A stretch of 64,000 nt of DNA from assembly GCF_009707365.1 (NCBI RefSeq), contig NZ_CP046122.1:2170001-2234000 (forward strand). The letters run 5' to 3'. Position 1 is the first letter of the stretch. Each line of letters begins with the position of its first letter. Source of the stretch: Microlunatus sp. Gsoil 973. Lineage in GTDB: Bacteria; Actinomycetota; Actinomycetes; Propionibacteriales; Propionibacteriaceae. Below, in pieces: positions 54,566-64,000 of this stretch. The position numbers and the translations under genes were made by a program. Under the pieces are notes generated by a model. The model did no database searches and was not told where the DNA came from. It was given only the letters and a program-made list of their open reading frames with translations.

Positions 54566-56218
54566 CCGATCGCCCGGGACCAGATCGTCGTCGTCGTCGG
54601 AACCGGCCGCGAGGGCACCGGCTGACCGGGCACGCCACAGCCGCCGCAGCGCCGCCAGGGACGGCCGGTCGACGACCCGGAGCGCCGCAGCGAAGATGAT
54701 CACGCAACCGGCGGCGGTCGCGAAACAGCCGAGCAGCGCAGCCAGGGACCCGACCGTGGTCAGCCGGGTGGCCGGCCAGGCGATCAGTGCGCCGGCGGCA
54801 AGTCCGAGCGGCAGGTCCCGCAGACACGGCCGCAGCAGCCCGAAGCCGATCCGCTCCGTACGACTGGTGATGATCATCACCCAGCCCACCACTGCGCCGA
54901 CCAGCATCCCGAGTGAGTTCGCCGCGGCGATGCCGGTGACCACCTGGTCCGCCGGTACGAACAGGCCGACCGCGATCACTGCGACGATCACCGTTCCCCA
55001 GCCAACCGCGGTTGCGGTACCGGCCTGGCGGGCCCGGTGTTCGGCGAACAATGTCCGGGTGGCCAGGCCCATCAGGGAGAAGCCGATCACTGCCGGCGCG
55101 TAACCGATGATCGGCCAGGCCACCGCCATGGTCTCCCCCGACCCCGGTCCGAGCACCAGCAGCCTGGCGACCGGGATCGCCGCCGCGATCAGCAGGCCGG
55201 CGCCGAGCCCGGCCAGGGTGCAGATCGCCGGGCCGACCGATGCGAGCACTCGGGCGACCTCACGCTCACCCTTGTTCGCCGCGGCGGCCAGTCGCGGGAA
55301 GACCATCTGGTGGAGTGGGTTGATCAACACCGCGTACGGCAGCAGGTAGACCGCCCCTGCCCAGACCGCACGGGTCCAGGCTCCTGGGACGGCCGACCAC
55401 CGCGCCGTCAACATGCCGGCCACGACACTGAGCTGCTGCATGATCAGCCCGGCCAGGCTGGCGCCGGCGATCGCCATGATCACTCTCGGCACGCCGGGCG
55501 GGAACCGCAGCGTCGGTCGCAGCCGCAGCGGCGAGCGCAGTAGCGGAACCAGCGTCACCGAGGTCAGCGCGGCAACGCCAAGTGTCGTGCCCCAGCCGAG
55601 TACGGCCAGAGCTGTCCGGTCCAGTAGCGCGGGATCGTCCCGGCTGCCGGCTCCGGCCACGGCTGCGAAGATCAGATAGCTGGTGATCACCACGAGACTC
55701 GACGCCAGCGGGGCGGCGATCGCTGCGACGAATCTTCCCTGTGCCTGGAGGAGACCGCCGCCGACGACCGCGATGCCGTAGAGCCAGACCTGCGGGGCGA
55801 AGATCAGCACCAGAGCCGCCGCGGTCTGCACCGCTCCCGAACACTCCGGCTGGACGAATGCGCCGGCGTACGCCCGGGAGAAGATCATCGCCGCGATCGC
55901 CACCGGGGTGAGCACCAGCAGGGTCCAGCACAGCAGCGCCGAGGCGGTCGGTGAGGCGTCGCCGGCGGCCCGCCGGCCGGCGGCCAACTGTCTGCTGACC
56001 ACGGGCACGACGACACTGGCCAGGATGCCGCCGGCGGCGATCTCGAAGAGCACGTTCGGCAACTGGTTGGCGGCGTTGTAGGCGTCGCCGAGACAGGTGT
56101 CGCCGATGGTCTTGGAGAAGACCAGCCATCGGCCGAAGCCGACGATCCGGGACGCCAGGGCCAGTGCTCCGACGCCCGCGGCGACCCGGCCGAATCGCGG
56201 CGTGAGCTCAGCCGCCAT
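54563..56218 (-). CDS. MurJ/MviN-family lipid II flippase-like protein
   Basis: A 551-residue member of the MOP superfamily with about 14 membrane segments. [20 protein letters not shown] and [20 protein letters not shown] at the N-terminus are the typical MurJ start. [20 protein letters not shown] and [20 protein letters not shown] follow. It may move lipid-linked precursors across the membrane. The gene overlaps the MraY-like gene by 11 bp, suggesting it works on the product of that enzyme. Whether it is the main MurJ or a paralogue cannot be told from this window. Confidence 0.85.
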   Translation of the reverse strand: MAAELTPRFGRVAAGVGALALASRIVGFGRWLVFSKTIGDTCLGDAYNAANQLPNVLFEIAAGGILASVVVPVVSRQLAAGRRAAGDASPTASALLCWTLLVLTPVAIAAMIFSRAYAGAFVQPECSGAVQTAAALVLIFAPQVWLYGIAVVGGGLLQAQGRFVAAIAAPLASSLVVITSYLIFAAVAGAGSRDDPALLDRTALAVLGWGTTLGVAALTSVTLVPLLRSPLRLRPTLRFPPGVPRVIMAIAGASLAGLIMQQLSVVAGMLTARWSAVPGAWTRAVWAGAVYLLPYAVLINPLHQMVFPRLAAAANKGEREVARVLASVGPAICTLAGLGAGLLIAAAIPVARLLVLGPGSGETMAVAWPIIGYAPAVIGFSLMGLATRTLFAEHRARQAGTATAVGWGTVIVAVIAVGLFVPADQVVTGIAAANSLGMLVGAVVGWVMIITSRTERIGFGLLRPCLRDLPLGLAAGALIAWPATRLTTVGSLAALLGCFATAAGCVIIFAAALRVVDRPSLAALRRLWRARSAGALAAGSDDDDDLVPGDR

Positions 56219-57053
56219 CGGCGTCCGGCTCCGGCCGGTGCGGCCTGCCGAGTCGATCGAGCCTGTCCAGTACGCGATTGTTCTCGATCACCGCGGTGAA
56301 ACTGATCTTCTCGCTGGCCAGCGTCAGGGCGACGACGGCGCAGACGGCCATCAGCCGCGCCGGCCGCGGCAGACGTCCGACGGCGACGCCGATGCCGGCA
56401 CCCAGGGCGTTCGCCCCGCAGTCGCCGAGCATCGAGCGGCCGGCAAGGTCAGCCGGCAGGACACCGACGGCGGCGCCGACCACCGGACCGGCACCGGGCA
56501 CCAGGCTGCCCGAGGCGATGATCACCTTCGCGGCCCGTCCCGGCCGCAGGTCGAAGAGATTGATCAGATTGGCGGTTCCCGCGGTCAGCGTTGAATTGAT
56601 CAGCACGTCGGCAACGGCGGCCGTGCCGGTCCGTACCGGGCGGTCGATGATCGCGGCCGTCAGCCCGGCCAGCCCGATGCCGGTGATCTTGATCATCCCG
56701 CTGGTGATCCTTCCATCCCGCAGAGCGCGCAGATGGCCCCGGAATCCCTTGGCCTGTGTCGATCCGAAGAGGTCGTCGTAGGCTCCGACAGCGGCTGCTC
56801 CGAGGACGGCGACCAGTTCCGCGGCCGCCCGCCGGGGCCTGCCGGAGCCGGTGCGGACCAGGATGCCGGACACTGCTCCGGCGGTGGCGATCGGGCCCTC
56901 GAGCAGCGTCACCGGGTCGCCGGCGTGGTTGGTGCGCTGCCAGCTGCCCCCGCCGGGCCGTGTCGCGGCCAGCCGACCCAGGCCGTACGCCACCCCTGCT
57001 GCGGCGGCGGTGGCGGCCGGCCCGGCCAGCCGACCGAGGACTGTGCTGCTCAT
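56208..57053 (-). CDS. MraY/WecA-like glycosyltransferase 4 family protein
   Basis: A 281-residue membrane protein related to the polyprenyl-phosphate sugar-1-phosphate transferases. Seen are an Asp pair in [20 protein letters not shown], the inner-loop [19 protein letters not shown] and [19 protein letters not shown]. Shorter than MraY (about 360), with about 8 hydrophobic segments, so it is a divergent branch. ATG overlaps the steB stop by 4 bp. Substrate unknown; likely supplies a lipid-linked intermediate to the adjacent MurJ-like flippase (inference). Confidence 0.8.
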   Translation of the reverse strand: MSSTVLGRLAGPAATAAAAGVAYGLGRLAATRPGGGSWQRTNHAGDPVTLLEGPIATAGAVSGILVRTGSGRPRRAAAELVAVLGAAAVGAYDDLFGSTQAKGFRGHLRALRDGRITSGMIKITGIGLAGLTAAIIDRPVRTGTAAVADVLINSTLTAGTANLINLFDLRPGRAAKVIIASGSLVPGAGPVVGAAVGVLPADLAGRSMLGDCGANALGAGIGVAVGRLPRPARLMAVCAVVALTLASEKISFTAVIENNRVLDRLDRLGRPHRPEPDADGG

Positions 57054-57970
57054 TTGATCGGCAGTTGCGGTGCCGGCGCGTCACTGCTGTTGTGGAAGCC
57101 GTAGTGACCCTGACCACCCGCCAACTGCTCGGCGCCGGCCATGATCACGGTACTGACCCCGCTGGGCAGGTCGACAACGTCGACGGTGCTCAACAGGTCG
57201 CGGCTGCTGACGTCGGACCGCACCGTCGCGACGTCGGTGGCGTCGATGCCCGTGCTGTTCGGGCCGGCGACCACCAGGCCCTGGCTGCCGTCGGCCAGGG
57301 CGACGTCGAAGGCGACATGCCGGTTGAGGGTGTCCGCTGTCAACGGCGGGTCGGAGGCCGCCGCGGTGATCACCAGAACCAGTCGGGCCGCCTCGTCGCT
57401 GCGTCGGTCCAGGTTGATCAACTTTCCGTTCAGTGCGTTGCCCATGTCGATCGCCGACTGGTCGCTGTTGCCGACCTCCCGGGAGAGCAGCGACCGGGCC
57501 AGCACCTTGCCCAGCCGGACCGCCGGCGGGTCGTTCTGGTCGAACTCGTTGTTGTACGGCGCCAGCGCCGCCAGCACCTGCTGCCGCTGGCTGGGGTCGA
57601 AGACCTGCGGGTCGACGTTGGTCACCGAGGCGATCGTGCCGCCGGCTCCGGCTACCGCGTCCTCGACGTTCCCGATCACGCCGCGCGGCGCATCGGGCAT
57701 CGCGACGACGGCGACCGGGACGCCGACCAGCAGTCCTGCGGTCACCTCGTTGCCGATCTGGCTGGCGTAGGCGTCGCGGTACTTGTCCAACTGCTGGAGT
57801 TGCTGCAGTTGCTCACGATAGGTCTGGACCTGTCTGCGATCCTGTTCGGCCTGGGCGGCCAGTCCCTTGTTCGCCTCCCCGCTGACCAAGGTGACCCCGA
57901 GCGTGATCCCGACCGCCAACGCCAGGAACACCGCCATCAGCGAGACGATGTGATAGCGGAAGTTGATCAA
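57050..57970 (-). CDS. steB: SteB/MctB-like membrane-anchored protein
   Basis: A 306-residue protein with one N-terminal membrane helix ([20 protein letters not shown]), a coiled-coil stretch rich in Gln ([20 protein letters not shown]) and a C-terminal extracytoplasmic domain. It matches the Rv1698 family, described as an outer-membrane copper-related protein (MctB) in mycobacteria and as SteB, a regulator of the cytokinetic ring partner SteA, in corynebacteria. Start is TTG overlapping the steA TGA (TTGA), with AAGGA 9 nt upstream. Confidence 0.85.
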   Translation of the reverse strand: MINFRYHIVSLMAVFLALAVGITLGVTLVSGEANKGLAAQAEQDRRQVQTYREQLQQLQQLDKYRDAYASQIGNEVTAGLLVGVPVAVVAMPDAPRGVIGNVEDAVAGAGGTIASVTNVDPQVFDPSQRQQVLAALAPYNNEFDQNDPPAVRLGKVLARSLLSREVGNSDQSAIDMGNALNGKLINLDRRSDEAARLVLVITAAASDPPLTADTLNRHVAFDVALADGSQGLVVAGPNSTGIDATDVATVRSDVSSRDLLSTVDVVDLPSGVSTVIMAGAEQLAGGQGHYGFHNSSDAPAPQLPIK

Positions 57971-59148
57971 GTGAACAGTTCCTTCACCCAGTAGACGACG
58001 TCGTTCCAGCGGGCCAACAGCAGGTCACCGACCTGCCGGCCGAAGTCGGTGAAGGCCATCGCGGTGATCAATGCGACCAGCGCCGACAGCACCAGCAGCA
58101 ACACCTGCCATGCCCGCACCTCGCTGCGATAGATCCGGGACACGCCCTTGGCATCGACCAGCTTCGGCCCGACCCGGAGCCGGGTCAGGAAGGTCGAGGC
58201 CATGCCCGACCGCCCCTTGTCCAAGAACTCCACCAACGATGCGTGGGTCCCCACGGCGACGATCAACTGGGCTCCTTTGGAGTCGGCCAGCAGCATCGCC
58301 GCGTCCTCGCTGGTGCCGAGCACCGGAAAGACGACGGCGTCGAGCTTCTCGCGTTCGATCCGGTCGAGGCCGGGTGCCCTGCCGTCCCGGTAGGCGTGGA
58401 CCACCAGTTCCGCGCCGCAGTGCAACGCCGCGTCGCTGCAGGAATCCATGTCGCCGAGGATGATGTCGGGCACGTAGCCCGCTTCCAGCAGCGCATCCGC
58501 GCCGCCGTCGACACCGATCAACAGCGGCCGGGTCTCGGTGATGTAGGACCGCAGCGCCGCCAGGTCCTCCCGGTAGTCGTAGCCGCGGACCACGATCAGG
58601 ACCTGCCGTCCCTCGAAGACGGTCCGGACGTCGGGAACGCCGACGCCCTCCAGCAGCAGGTCCTTCTCCTCGCGGAGGTAGTTCATCGTGTTCTCGGTGA
58701 ACGCCAAGATCTGGTCACTGAGCCCGGCCTGTGCGCCCGCCAGCTGGGAGTCGAGCGTCTGCTGGTCCAGCAGCTCACCCTTTCCGACGATCTGATGGTC
58801 GGCGGTCAGCACCGAGCCACCGTCCAGCAGCACCCGATCGCCGTCGGTGAGAGAGTCGAACAACCTCCGGTCGGCCCGGTCGATCAGCGGGATTCCGGCG
58901 TCCAGCAGGATCTGCGGACCGAAGGTCGGATAACGCCCGGACACCGTCGGTGCCACGTTGACCACGGCAGCCACCCCGCGATCGACGAGCGCCTCGGCAC
59001 TGACCCGGTCCAGGTCCTGATGATCGATGATCGCGATCTCACCGGGTCGGATCCGCTTGGTGAGGTTCTTGGTGCGTCGGTCGAGGCGGACCACTCCCCC
59101 GAGATCGGCGGAGGGCGCGTGACGGCGCAACAGGGTCGGGAGTTTCAT
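57967..59148 (-). CDS. steA: Putative cytokinetic ring protein SteA
   Basis: A 393-residue protein with a thiamin-pyrophosphokinase-like catalytic-core fold: DLGGVVRLDRRTKNLTKRIR, GEIAIIDHQDLDRVSAEALV, then LLIGVDGGADALLEAGYVPD, IILGDMDSCSDAALHCGAEL and a C-terminal membrane helix (VLLLVLSALVALITAMAF). It matches the Rv1697 family (SteA), localised to the division septum with SteB. ATG 59148 has GAGGA 6 nt upstream and is preferred over the in-frame GTG at 59160. Confidence 0.9.
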   Translation of the reverse strand: MKLPTLLRRHAPSADLGGVVRLDRRTKNLTKRIRPGEIAIIDHQDLDRVSAEALVDRGVAAVVNVAPTVSGRYPTFGPQILLDAGIPLIDRADRRLFDSLTDGDRVLLDGGSVLTADHQIVGKGELLDQQTLDSQLAGAQAGLSDQILAFTENTMNYLREEKDLLLEGVGVPDVRTVFEGRQVLIVVRGYDYREDLAALRSYITETRPLLIGVDGGADALLEAGYVPDIILGDMDSCSDAALHCGAELVVHAYRDGRAPGLDRIEREKLDAVVFPVLGTSEDAAMLLADSKGAQLIVAVGTHASLVEFLDKGRSGMASTFLTRLRVGPKLVDAKGVSRIYRSEVRAWQVLLLVLSALVALITAMAFTDFGRQVGDLLLARWNDVVYWVKELFT

Positions 59149-59200
59149 GGCGATCCTCACCAGTCTGTCATGCAGACCTGTGTGGGCCCGCCAGCAGAGG

Positions 59201-60022
59201 TCACAACCCGGCCTCGGGTCGGTCGCCGACCCGATCCCGACCCGGCTCCAGACTCCGTTCCCGGGTGGCGGTCGGTCGCAGCGGTGTCAGATGATCGGTC
59301 AAGGTCACTGGTTGCCACCCCTGCTCCGCGCTGTCGTCCAGCAGCGCCGGTAGCGCGCCCAGCGTCGAGCGCCACGATCCCGGCGCCGACGTGCAGTCGG
59401 CGTCATGCAACAGGATGGTGGCCCCACCGGTCAGCCGTCGACCTACCGTACGGCGGACCGATTCGGGTGTCGCGCGCGCGGTCCAGTCCCTGCCCCAACT
59501 GCTCCACAGCACCGGCCGCATGCCGAGGCGGGCGGCGGCCAGCACAGCCGAGGTGGTCAGGATGCCGTACGGCGGCCGGTACCACCGCGGCCGGGTCCCG
59601 GTCGTCTCGGCGATCAGCTCGTGTGCGGCGGTGATGTCCGCGACGGTCGACACCGGGTCGCGGAACAGCAGGTTCCGGTGCAGGTCGCCGTGCACCCCGA
59701 TGTCATGGCCGGCGGCGGCGATGTCGGCGGCGAGCCCCGGTGCCCGGCGCACCATGAATCCGAGCAGGAAGAAGGTCGCTCGGACGCCGCGCCTGGCCAG
59801 CAGGTCGAGGAACTGTGGCGTTGAGGACGGATCGGGACCATCGTCGAATGTGAAGGCGACCTGCCCTGGCCGGCCGATCCCCGTCGTCGTCGGTGCCAGT
59901 GCCGCCCGGAGCGATCCGGCGGAGCTGATTGCCGGAAAGGTGTTGGCCGTCCAGAGCGCGGCCGCGGAACCGGCCACTCGGCCGACCTGCAGCGCGACCC
60001 GGCGCCTAGTGTCCGGGTTCAT
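59201..60022 (-). CDS. Polysaccharide deacetylase (NodB-fold, CE4)
   Basis: A 273-residue deacetylase. NodB motifs: TFDDGPDPSSTPQF (metal Asp), HGDLHRNL (His-x3-His metal pair), WYRPPYGILT, LWSSWGRDW and ILLHDADC. A short N-terminal hydrophobic stretch (VAGSAAALWTANTFPAISS) could anchor or export it. It would remove N-acetyl groups from a cell-surface glycan. ATG 60022 lies inside the glycosyltransferase gene (17-bp overlap), so the two are coupled and probably act on the same polymer. Confidence 0.87.
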   Translation of the reverse strand: MNPDTRRRVALQVGRVAGSAAALWTANTFPAISSAGSLRAALAPTTTGIGRPGQVAFTFDDGPDPSSTPQFLDLLARRGVRATFFLLGFMVRRAPGLAADIAAAGHDIGVHGDLHRNLLFRDPVSTVADITAAHELIAETTGTRPRWYRPPYGILTTSAVLAAARLGMRPVLWSSWGRDWTARATPESVRRTVGRRLTGGATILLHDADCTSAPGSWRSTLGALPALLDDSAEQGWQPVTLTDHLTPLRPTATRERSLEPGRDRVGDRPEAGL

Positions 60023-61931
60023 CGGCCAGCTCGCTGATCGACCCCAGCGGCACCCGGTGCCGTTGGGCGGCCCGTCGGATCTCGGTGAGGATCCTGACCA
60101 GGTCGCAGCTCTCCTCCCGGGAACAGTCGACCAGCACCACCTGCGCGCCAGCGATCGCCGCCGGCCGGTCAGTGTCGAGTCGCACCCTGGGCTGGACGAC
60201 ACGGTCGTGCAGCGAGGTGACCACGCCGAGATCGAGCGCGTCCACGTGCCGGGTCGGCACGAAGAGCGTCGGCCGCGAGCCGGTCAGTGCGTAGATGCTG
60301 GCGGCGTCGGCCGGGATGTCCCGGATCTCACCGAACACCCGGCCGCGGGCGGGCTCGGTCACCAGGATCGGCACGCCCGTGCCGGCCAACTCACGAACGA
60401 CGTCGGGTTGGTGTTGGGCGAATCCGGCATCGACCGCCACCGCCGCCGAGGTGTCGCGGAGCAGTGTCTCTGCTTGCCGGGAGACCCGGGTGTTCGCGCC
60501 GGGTCGGACGACCAGATAACTGGTCTCTGCCCCGCCGGACGGCCGGACGGCACGCAGCCCGTGGGCTACGGCGAACTCCGTACTGGTGTTGCCGCCGACC
60601 GTTGCCGCCACGACGAACAGGATCAGCGTGACGACCGGGCGGGCCAGCCCGCCGATCCGTACCGCGGTCGGCCGCACGGCGGGCAGCACGATCCGCGGCA
60701 CGGTGGCCGACTTCGGATCGGGGCACGCCGGCCGGCGATCGCTTGCCGAAACCATCGCGGATCGCAGCGCGGCCACCGGATCATGGTCGAAGAGCGCCAG
60801 ACCCCGTTCGCGCTGCAGCCGGCCCCGGTCCCCGTCGATGAGTTCGAGCAGCCTCGGGGCCAGCTCGGCGCTGCGGCGGATGTAACAGGTCACCCCGGCC
60901 GCGGCGAGGCTTTCGGCGTTGGTCCTTCCGTGACCGGCGATCGGTCGGTAGCTGGCGACGGGGAGCCCGACTGCCATCGCCTCCAGTGAGGTCAGCCCAC
61001 CGGCGTTCTCGACCAGGACATCGACACAACGCATCAGCGCCGGCATGTCGGTGATCCAGCCCAGCGCGATGCCGGTGCCGGCAGTGACCAACCGGGACCG
61101 CAGACCGACGTTTCGTCCGCAGACCACGACCGGTACGGCGACTCCGGTCGCGGCGATCTCGGCCGCTGTCGTCTCGACCTCGCCGACACCCCACGATCCG
61201 GCCACCAGCAGAGCCAACCGGGCGCCGGTCGGTAGTCCGAACCGCCGGCGTCCCGCCGCCACCGGTGCCGTGGTGTCGGATTCGATCAGCCCGCGGAGAG
61301 GTCCAGGCGTGTGGAAGCGTTCGCCGACCACCGGCCCGCAGACCACTGCCGGCCGCCCGCCGCAGGCGACCGCCTGATCGGCACTCACCTGGTGCAGGGC
61401 CAGGTGGGCGTCGACTCCGGGCGCGACGCACAACCGGTGCACCGAGAAATCGGTCAGGAACGTCAGCACCGGCGCCTGCAGGCGACCCTGCCGGCGCAGT
61501 TCTCCCAGCACGTGCCCGGCCAGCGGGTAGGTGCACAGCACAGCCGTCGGCGAACCGACCGGCCGCTGGTCCGGGGTTCGTCCGCGGAGGACACCGTGGA
61601 TCCGCCGGCGCCGGACGCCGAGCAGGTCGGCGACCCGGGGCAAGGCGCCACCCATCAGCGCGCGGGCAACAACGACACCGATCGGCCTGGTGGCCACTGT
61701 GAAGAGCAACTCGTACAGCCACGGTGCCCGGTGCAGCACTGCCTCGTACGCGGCGGCGACCCGAGCCCCCTTCCTGCGGCGCAGCACGCCGAGCAGATCG
61801 TGGATCTGCACCGGATATCCGGCGTGGGCCAGGCGTTCCGCCCAGGCTCGCGCAGCTCCGTCATGGCCGGCTCCGACCCCGGCCGTCAGGATGATCACCG
61901 GATGCTCCGTGCTGTCCGGCCCGCCGACCAT
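60006..61931 (-). CDS. GT28/MGDG-synthase-like glycosyltransferase with C-terminal extra domain
   Basis: A 641-residue protein. Residues about 1-400 are a GT-B glycosyltransferase: TEHPVIILTAGVGAGHDGAA (MGDG-synthase N-domain), LTFLTDFSVHRLCV, LLVAGSWGVGEVETTAAEI, and the acceptor/donor motif DVLVENAGGLTSLEAMAVGL. A membrane helix (VVTLILFVVAATVGG, about 427-447) is followed by a 195-residue domain of unknown function (SYLVVRPGANTRVSRQAETL ... QVVLVDCSREESCDLVRILT). The extra domain would lie outside if the transferase is inside. It overlaps the deacetylase gene; ATG 61931 follows GTGGGGA. Confidence 0.8.
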   Translation of the reverse strand: MVGGPDSTEHPVIILTAGVGAGHDGAARAWAERLAHAGYPVQIHDLLGVLRRRKGARVAAAYEAVLHRAPWLYELLFTVATRPIGVVVARALMGGALPRVADLLGVRRRRIHGVLRGRTPDQRPVGSPTAVLCTYPLAGHVLGELRRQGRLQAPVLTFLTDFSVHRLCVAPGVDAHLALHQVSADQAVACGGRPAVVCGPVVGERFHTPGPLRGLIESDTTAPVAAGRRRFGLPTGARLALLVAGSWGVGEVETTAAEIAATGVAVPVVVCGRNVGLRSRLVTAGTGIALGWITDMPALMRCVDVLVENAGGLTSLEAMAVGLPVASYRPIAGHGRTNAESLAAAGVTCYIRRSAELAPRLLELIDGDRGRLQRERGLALFDHDPVAALRSAMVSASDRRPACPDPKSATVPRIVLPAVRPTAVRIGGLARPVVTLILFVVAATVGGNTSTEFAVAHGLRAVRPSGGAETSYLVVRPGANTRVSRQAETLLRDTSAAVAVDAGFAQHQPDVVRELAGTGVPILVTEPARGRVFGEIRDIPADAASIYALTGSRPTLFVPTRHVDALDLGVVTSLHDRVVQPRVRLDTDRPAAIAGAQVVLVDCSREESCDLVRILTEIRRAAQRHRVPLGSISELADEPGH

Positions 61932-62037
61932 CGATTCCCCACCTGCTTCCGCCTGTGACCGCCACCCGCATTGTGCCGGGTGAACGGCCGCGACGGCGGC
62001 GACAGTGCCGTCGCGGCGCTTTTCGCCCAACCGGCAC
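61932..62037. other. Gap between recN and the glycosyltransferase
   Basis: A 106-bp spacer with no recognised -10 box at leaderless distance and no intrinsic terminator; read-through from recN is plausible. Confidence 0.3.
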
Positions 62038-63759
62038 TCAGGAACGGCGCCCCGGCGCTGCGCGGGAGGCCAGTTCGAGCAACTCCTCGGCGTGTGCGAT
62101 CGAGGACTCGGTCTTGTCCAGCCCGGCCATCATCCTGGCAAGTTCGGCCGCCCGTTCGGCATTCGTGACCCGGCTGACGCCGCTGGTGGTGACCTGCCCG
62201 TCGTCGGCCTTGGCGACGACGTAGTGCCGGTCGGCGAAGGCCGCGACCTGGGCCAGATGGGTGACGACGATCACCTGGGAATGCCTGGCCAGGGCCGCCA
62301 GTCGGCGTCCGATCTCGACCGCGACCTTGCCGCCCACGCCGGCGTCGACCTCGTCGAAGACGAAGGTGCCACCCGCATCGTCGCCGGCCAGCACGACCTC
62401 GAGTGCCAGCCTTACCCGGGACAGCTCACCGCCGGAGGCGACCCGGGCAAGATTGCGCGGCTCGGTACCGGGATTGGCACTGAACAACAGTTCGACCTGG
62501 TCCCGGCCGTACGGGCCCGGCTCGGTGGGTGCAATGGCGAATTCCAGCCGGGCGTGGGGCATGGCCAGGGCCGCCAGCTCGGCAAGGACGAGTCTGCTGA
62601 GTCTCCTGGCAGCAGTGGTACGGAGTCTGGTGATGCTGCCGGCCTGGTCGGCCAGGCGGGTATCGAGTTCGGCGAGCCGGACCTGGAGTTCCTCGATCCG
62701 CTCGTCGCCGGTCTCCAGTTCGCCGAGCTGCCGGTCGGCGTCGGCGCTCCAGGCGAGCACCTCGTCGACGGTCGTGCCGTACTTGCGGGTGAGTTGGGCG
62801 AGTTGGGAACGGCGGGCGGCGACCTCCTCCAGCCGGCCGGGCGAACTCTCCAGGCCGGCCAGATAGCGGCTCAGGTCGCCGGCCAGATCGCTGAGCAGGT
62901 AGCCGACCTCAGCGATCCGCTGGGAAAGGCCCGCGGCGTCGGCATCCAGCCCGGCAAGCTGTTCGGCGGCCTTGCGCGCGATGCCGATGGCGGAAAGGGC
63001 GTCCGCGGCACCCAACGAGGCGTTCGGATCGTCCTCGTCACCGGCGATCGCGACCATCGCGGTCGTCGCTGCGATCTGCAGATCGTCGGCGGCCTGCAGC
63101 CGGGACGCTTCGGCGGCCAGCGTCTCGTCCTCGCCCGGTTGCGGCTGGACCGCACCGATCTCCTCCAGGCCGAAGCGCAGCAGGTCGATCTCGCGGGCAC
63201 GTCGTTGGGCGCTGCGACGCAGCTCGTCCAGTTCCGCAGCGGTCCGCCGCCGCTCGGTGTAGTCCACGCCGTAGGAGGTAAGCACGGTCGCCAGTTTCGG
63301 CCCGGCGAAGCGGTCGAGGATCTCCCGCTGCCGGTCGGATCTGCCGAGCCGGACCTGCTCGGACTGGCCGTGCACGGTGACCAGTTCGGCGACCAGGTCG
63401 CCACAGGTCGCCGCGGGTACCTGCGCGCCGCCCAGATAGGCCCGGCTACGTCCGGCGGCAGTCAGATGCCTGGCCACCAACAGTTCGTCGTCCTCCACAC
63501 TGCCGCCCGCTTCGGCGACGGCCTCACCGACGGCAGCGGACCGCTGCGGAAGCCGGAAGACGCCTTCGATCCGGGCGCGCTCAGCGCCGGTCCGTACGGC
63601 GCCGGCGTCGGCGCGGCTGCCCAGCAGCAGGGCGATGCCGCTGACGATCATGGTCTTGCCCGCACCGGTCTCACCGGTCACCACGGTCAGCCCGGGGTCG
63701 AGGTCGAGCGTCGCCTCACTGATCACTCCGAGATCGGTGATCCGCAGCTCCGCGAGCAT
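62038..63759 (-). CDS. recN: DNA repair protein RecN
   Basis: A 573-residue SMC-like ATPase of double-strand-break repair. Walker A is in VTGETGAGKTMIVSGIALLL (about residue 30). The coiled-coil middle includes RLQAADDLQIAATTAMVAIA. The C-terminal signature is NLARVASGGELSRVRLALE, with Walker B FVFDEVDAGVGGKVAVEIG and the ATTH-type VTHLAQVAAFAD. It lies 3 bp after the nadK stop, as in other actinobacteria (Rv1695-Rv1696). Confidence 0.96.
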   Translation of the reverse strand: MLAELRITDLGVISEATLDLDPGLTVVTGETGAGKTMIVSGIALLLGSRADAGAVRTGAERARIEGVFRLPQRSAAVGEAVAEAGGSVEDDELLVARHLTAAGRSRAYLGGAQVPAATCGDLVAELVTVHGQSEQVRLGRSDRQREILDRFAGPKLATVLTSYGVDYTERRRTAAELDELRRSAQRRAREIDLLRFGLEEIGAVQPQPGEDETLAAEASRLQAADDLQIAATTAMVAIAGDEDDPNASLGAADALSAIGIARKAAEQLAGLDADAAGLSQRIAEVGYLLSDLAGDLSRYLAGLESSPGRLEEVAARRSQLAQLTRKYGTTVDEVLAWSADADRQLGELETGDERIEELQVRLAELDTRLADQAGSITRLRTTAARRLSRLVLAELAALAMPHARLEFAIAPTEPGPYGRDQVELLFSANPGTEPRNLARVASGGELSRVRLALEVVLAGDDAGGTFVFDEVDAGVGGKVAVEIGRRLAALARHSQVIVVTHLAQVAAFADRHYVVAKADDGQVTTSGVSRVTNAERAAELARMMAGLDKTESSIAHAEELLELASRAAPGRRS

Positions 63760-63762
63760 CGC

Positions 63763-64000
63763 CTACCCGTCCTGTCCGTCGGGCTGTCCACTCTCCCGTC
63801 CGTCACTCGTCCGTCCTGCCTCGGGTGACCGGGCCGCGGCGTCACGCGCTGCTTGATGCCTGAGTTGGGCGGCACCCCGCCAGCCCTCGACCCGGAGCCC
63901 GAACTTGTGCACCAACCGGTCGGTGAACGGAGCCTCGGACAGCCTGGCCAGCCGCAACCGGTGCCTGCCCTGGACCACCTCGACCCGCATGCCCCGACGC
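63763..64000 (-). CDS. nadK: NAD kinase, C-terminal part
   Basis: The last 78 codons of a leftward gene running off the right edge. MRVEVVQGRHRLRLARLSEA, then PFTDRLVHKFGLRVEGWRGA is the typical end of actinobacterial NAD kinase, followed by a short hydrophilic tail (ARSPEAGRTSDGRESGQPDG). NAD kinase makes NADP from NAD. Position directly before recN supports the call. The catalytic N-terminal domain is outside the window. Confidence 0.85.
   Translation of the reverse strand, partial: RRGMRVEVVQGRHRLRLARLSEAPFTDRLVHKFGLRVEGWRGAAQLRHQAARDAAARSPEAGRTSDGRESGQPDGQDG

Noticed and set aside
62005-63828. 607-residue plus-strand open frame
   Set aside because: Antisense to recN, which has all SMC-type motifs.

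Overview
This is a high-GC actinobacterial chromosome segment, most likely from the Propionibacteriales (a Microlunatus-like organism; inference). The evidence is the set of lineage-typical genes (pafA/pafB/pafC, helY, tatA with tatC, steA/steB, mptB-like, scpAB next to parA and xerD), frequent GTG/TTG starts, ATGA/GTGA gene overlaps, and many starts that sit 6-8 nt after a TANNNT -10 box (leaderless mRNA). No rRNA, tRNA, CRISPR array, IS element or prophage was seen.

Layout. 1-450: the first codons of a leftward gene with an attenuator-like terminator in its leader. 449-6004: a ribose/fructose-type sugar ABC importer (binding protein frameshifted), a universal stress protein, an aldo/keto reductase and a convergent rhamnonate-dehydratase-like enolase-superfamily enzyme, together suggesting oxidative sugar/sugar-acid catabolism. 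6051-17029: an AraC regulator divergent from a six-gene operon (DUF5107+TPR protein, clan GH-A-like glycosidase, Tat-type lipoprotein binding protein, two CUT1 permeases without an ATPase, aldose-epimerase-like protein), followed by an AlkZ-like protein. 17217-20893: a PhyH-type oxygenase and a DUF4062-STAND ATPase. 20911-26475: ilvD, a GT87 mannosyltransferase, a frameshifted HIT protein, a 2-hydroxyacid dehydrogenase, hisF and a VOC protein.

26658-34929 is the conserved pafB-pafC-tatA-tatC-(lipid kinase)-helY block. It is split between pafC and tatA by a 555-bp pair of head-to-head tandem arrays of about 19-bp units. 35051-41291 is an accessory block (GluQRS, SDR, DUF3866, GH32 without a normal start codon, ArsR/SRPBCC, VOC, a membrane protein) separating pafB from its usual partners FKBP and pafA. 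41357-64000 is an almost entirely leftward core block: nadK-recN-glycosyltransferase-deacetylase-steA-steB-MraY-like-murJ-mptB-like-pyrG-NUDIX-ald-xerD-parA-RHH-scpA-scpB-rluB-pafA-FKBP. It couples chromosome segregation, cell division and envelope synthesis.

Three genes (449, 23914, 39635) carry single-base homopolymer frameshifts. This may reflect sequencing error rather than three true pseudogenes. The most unusual sequence is the inverted double tandem array at 32278-32832.
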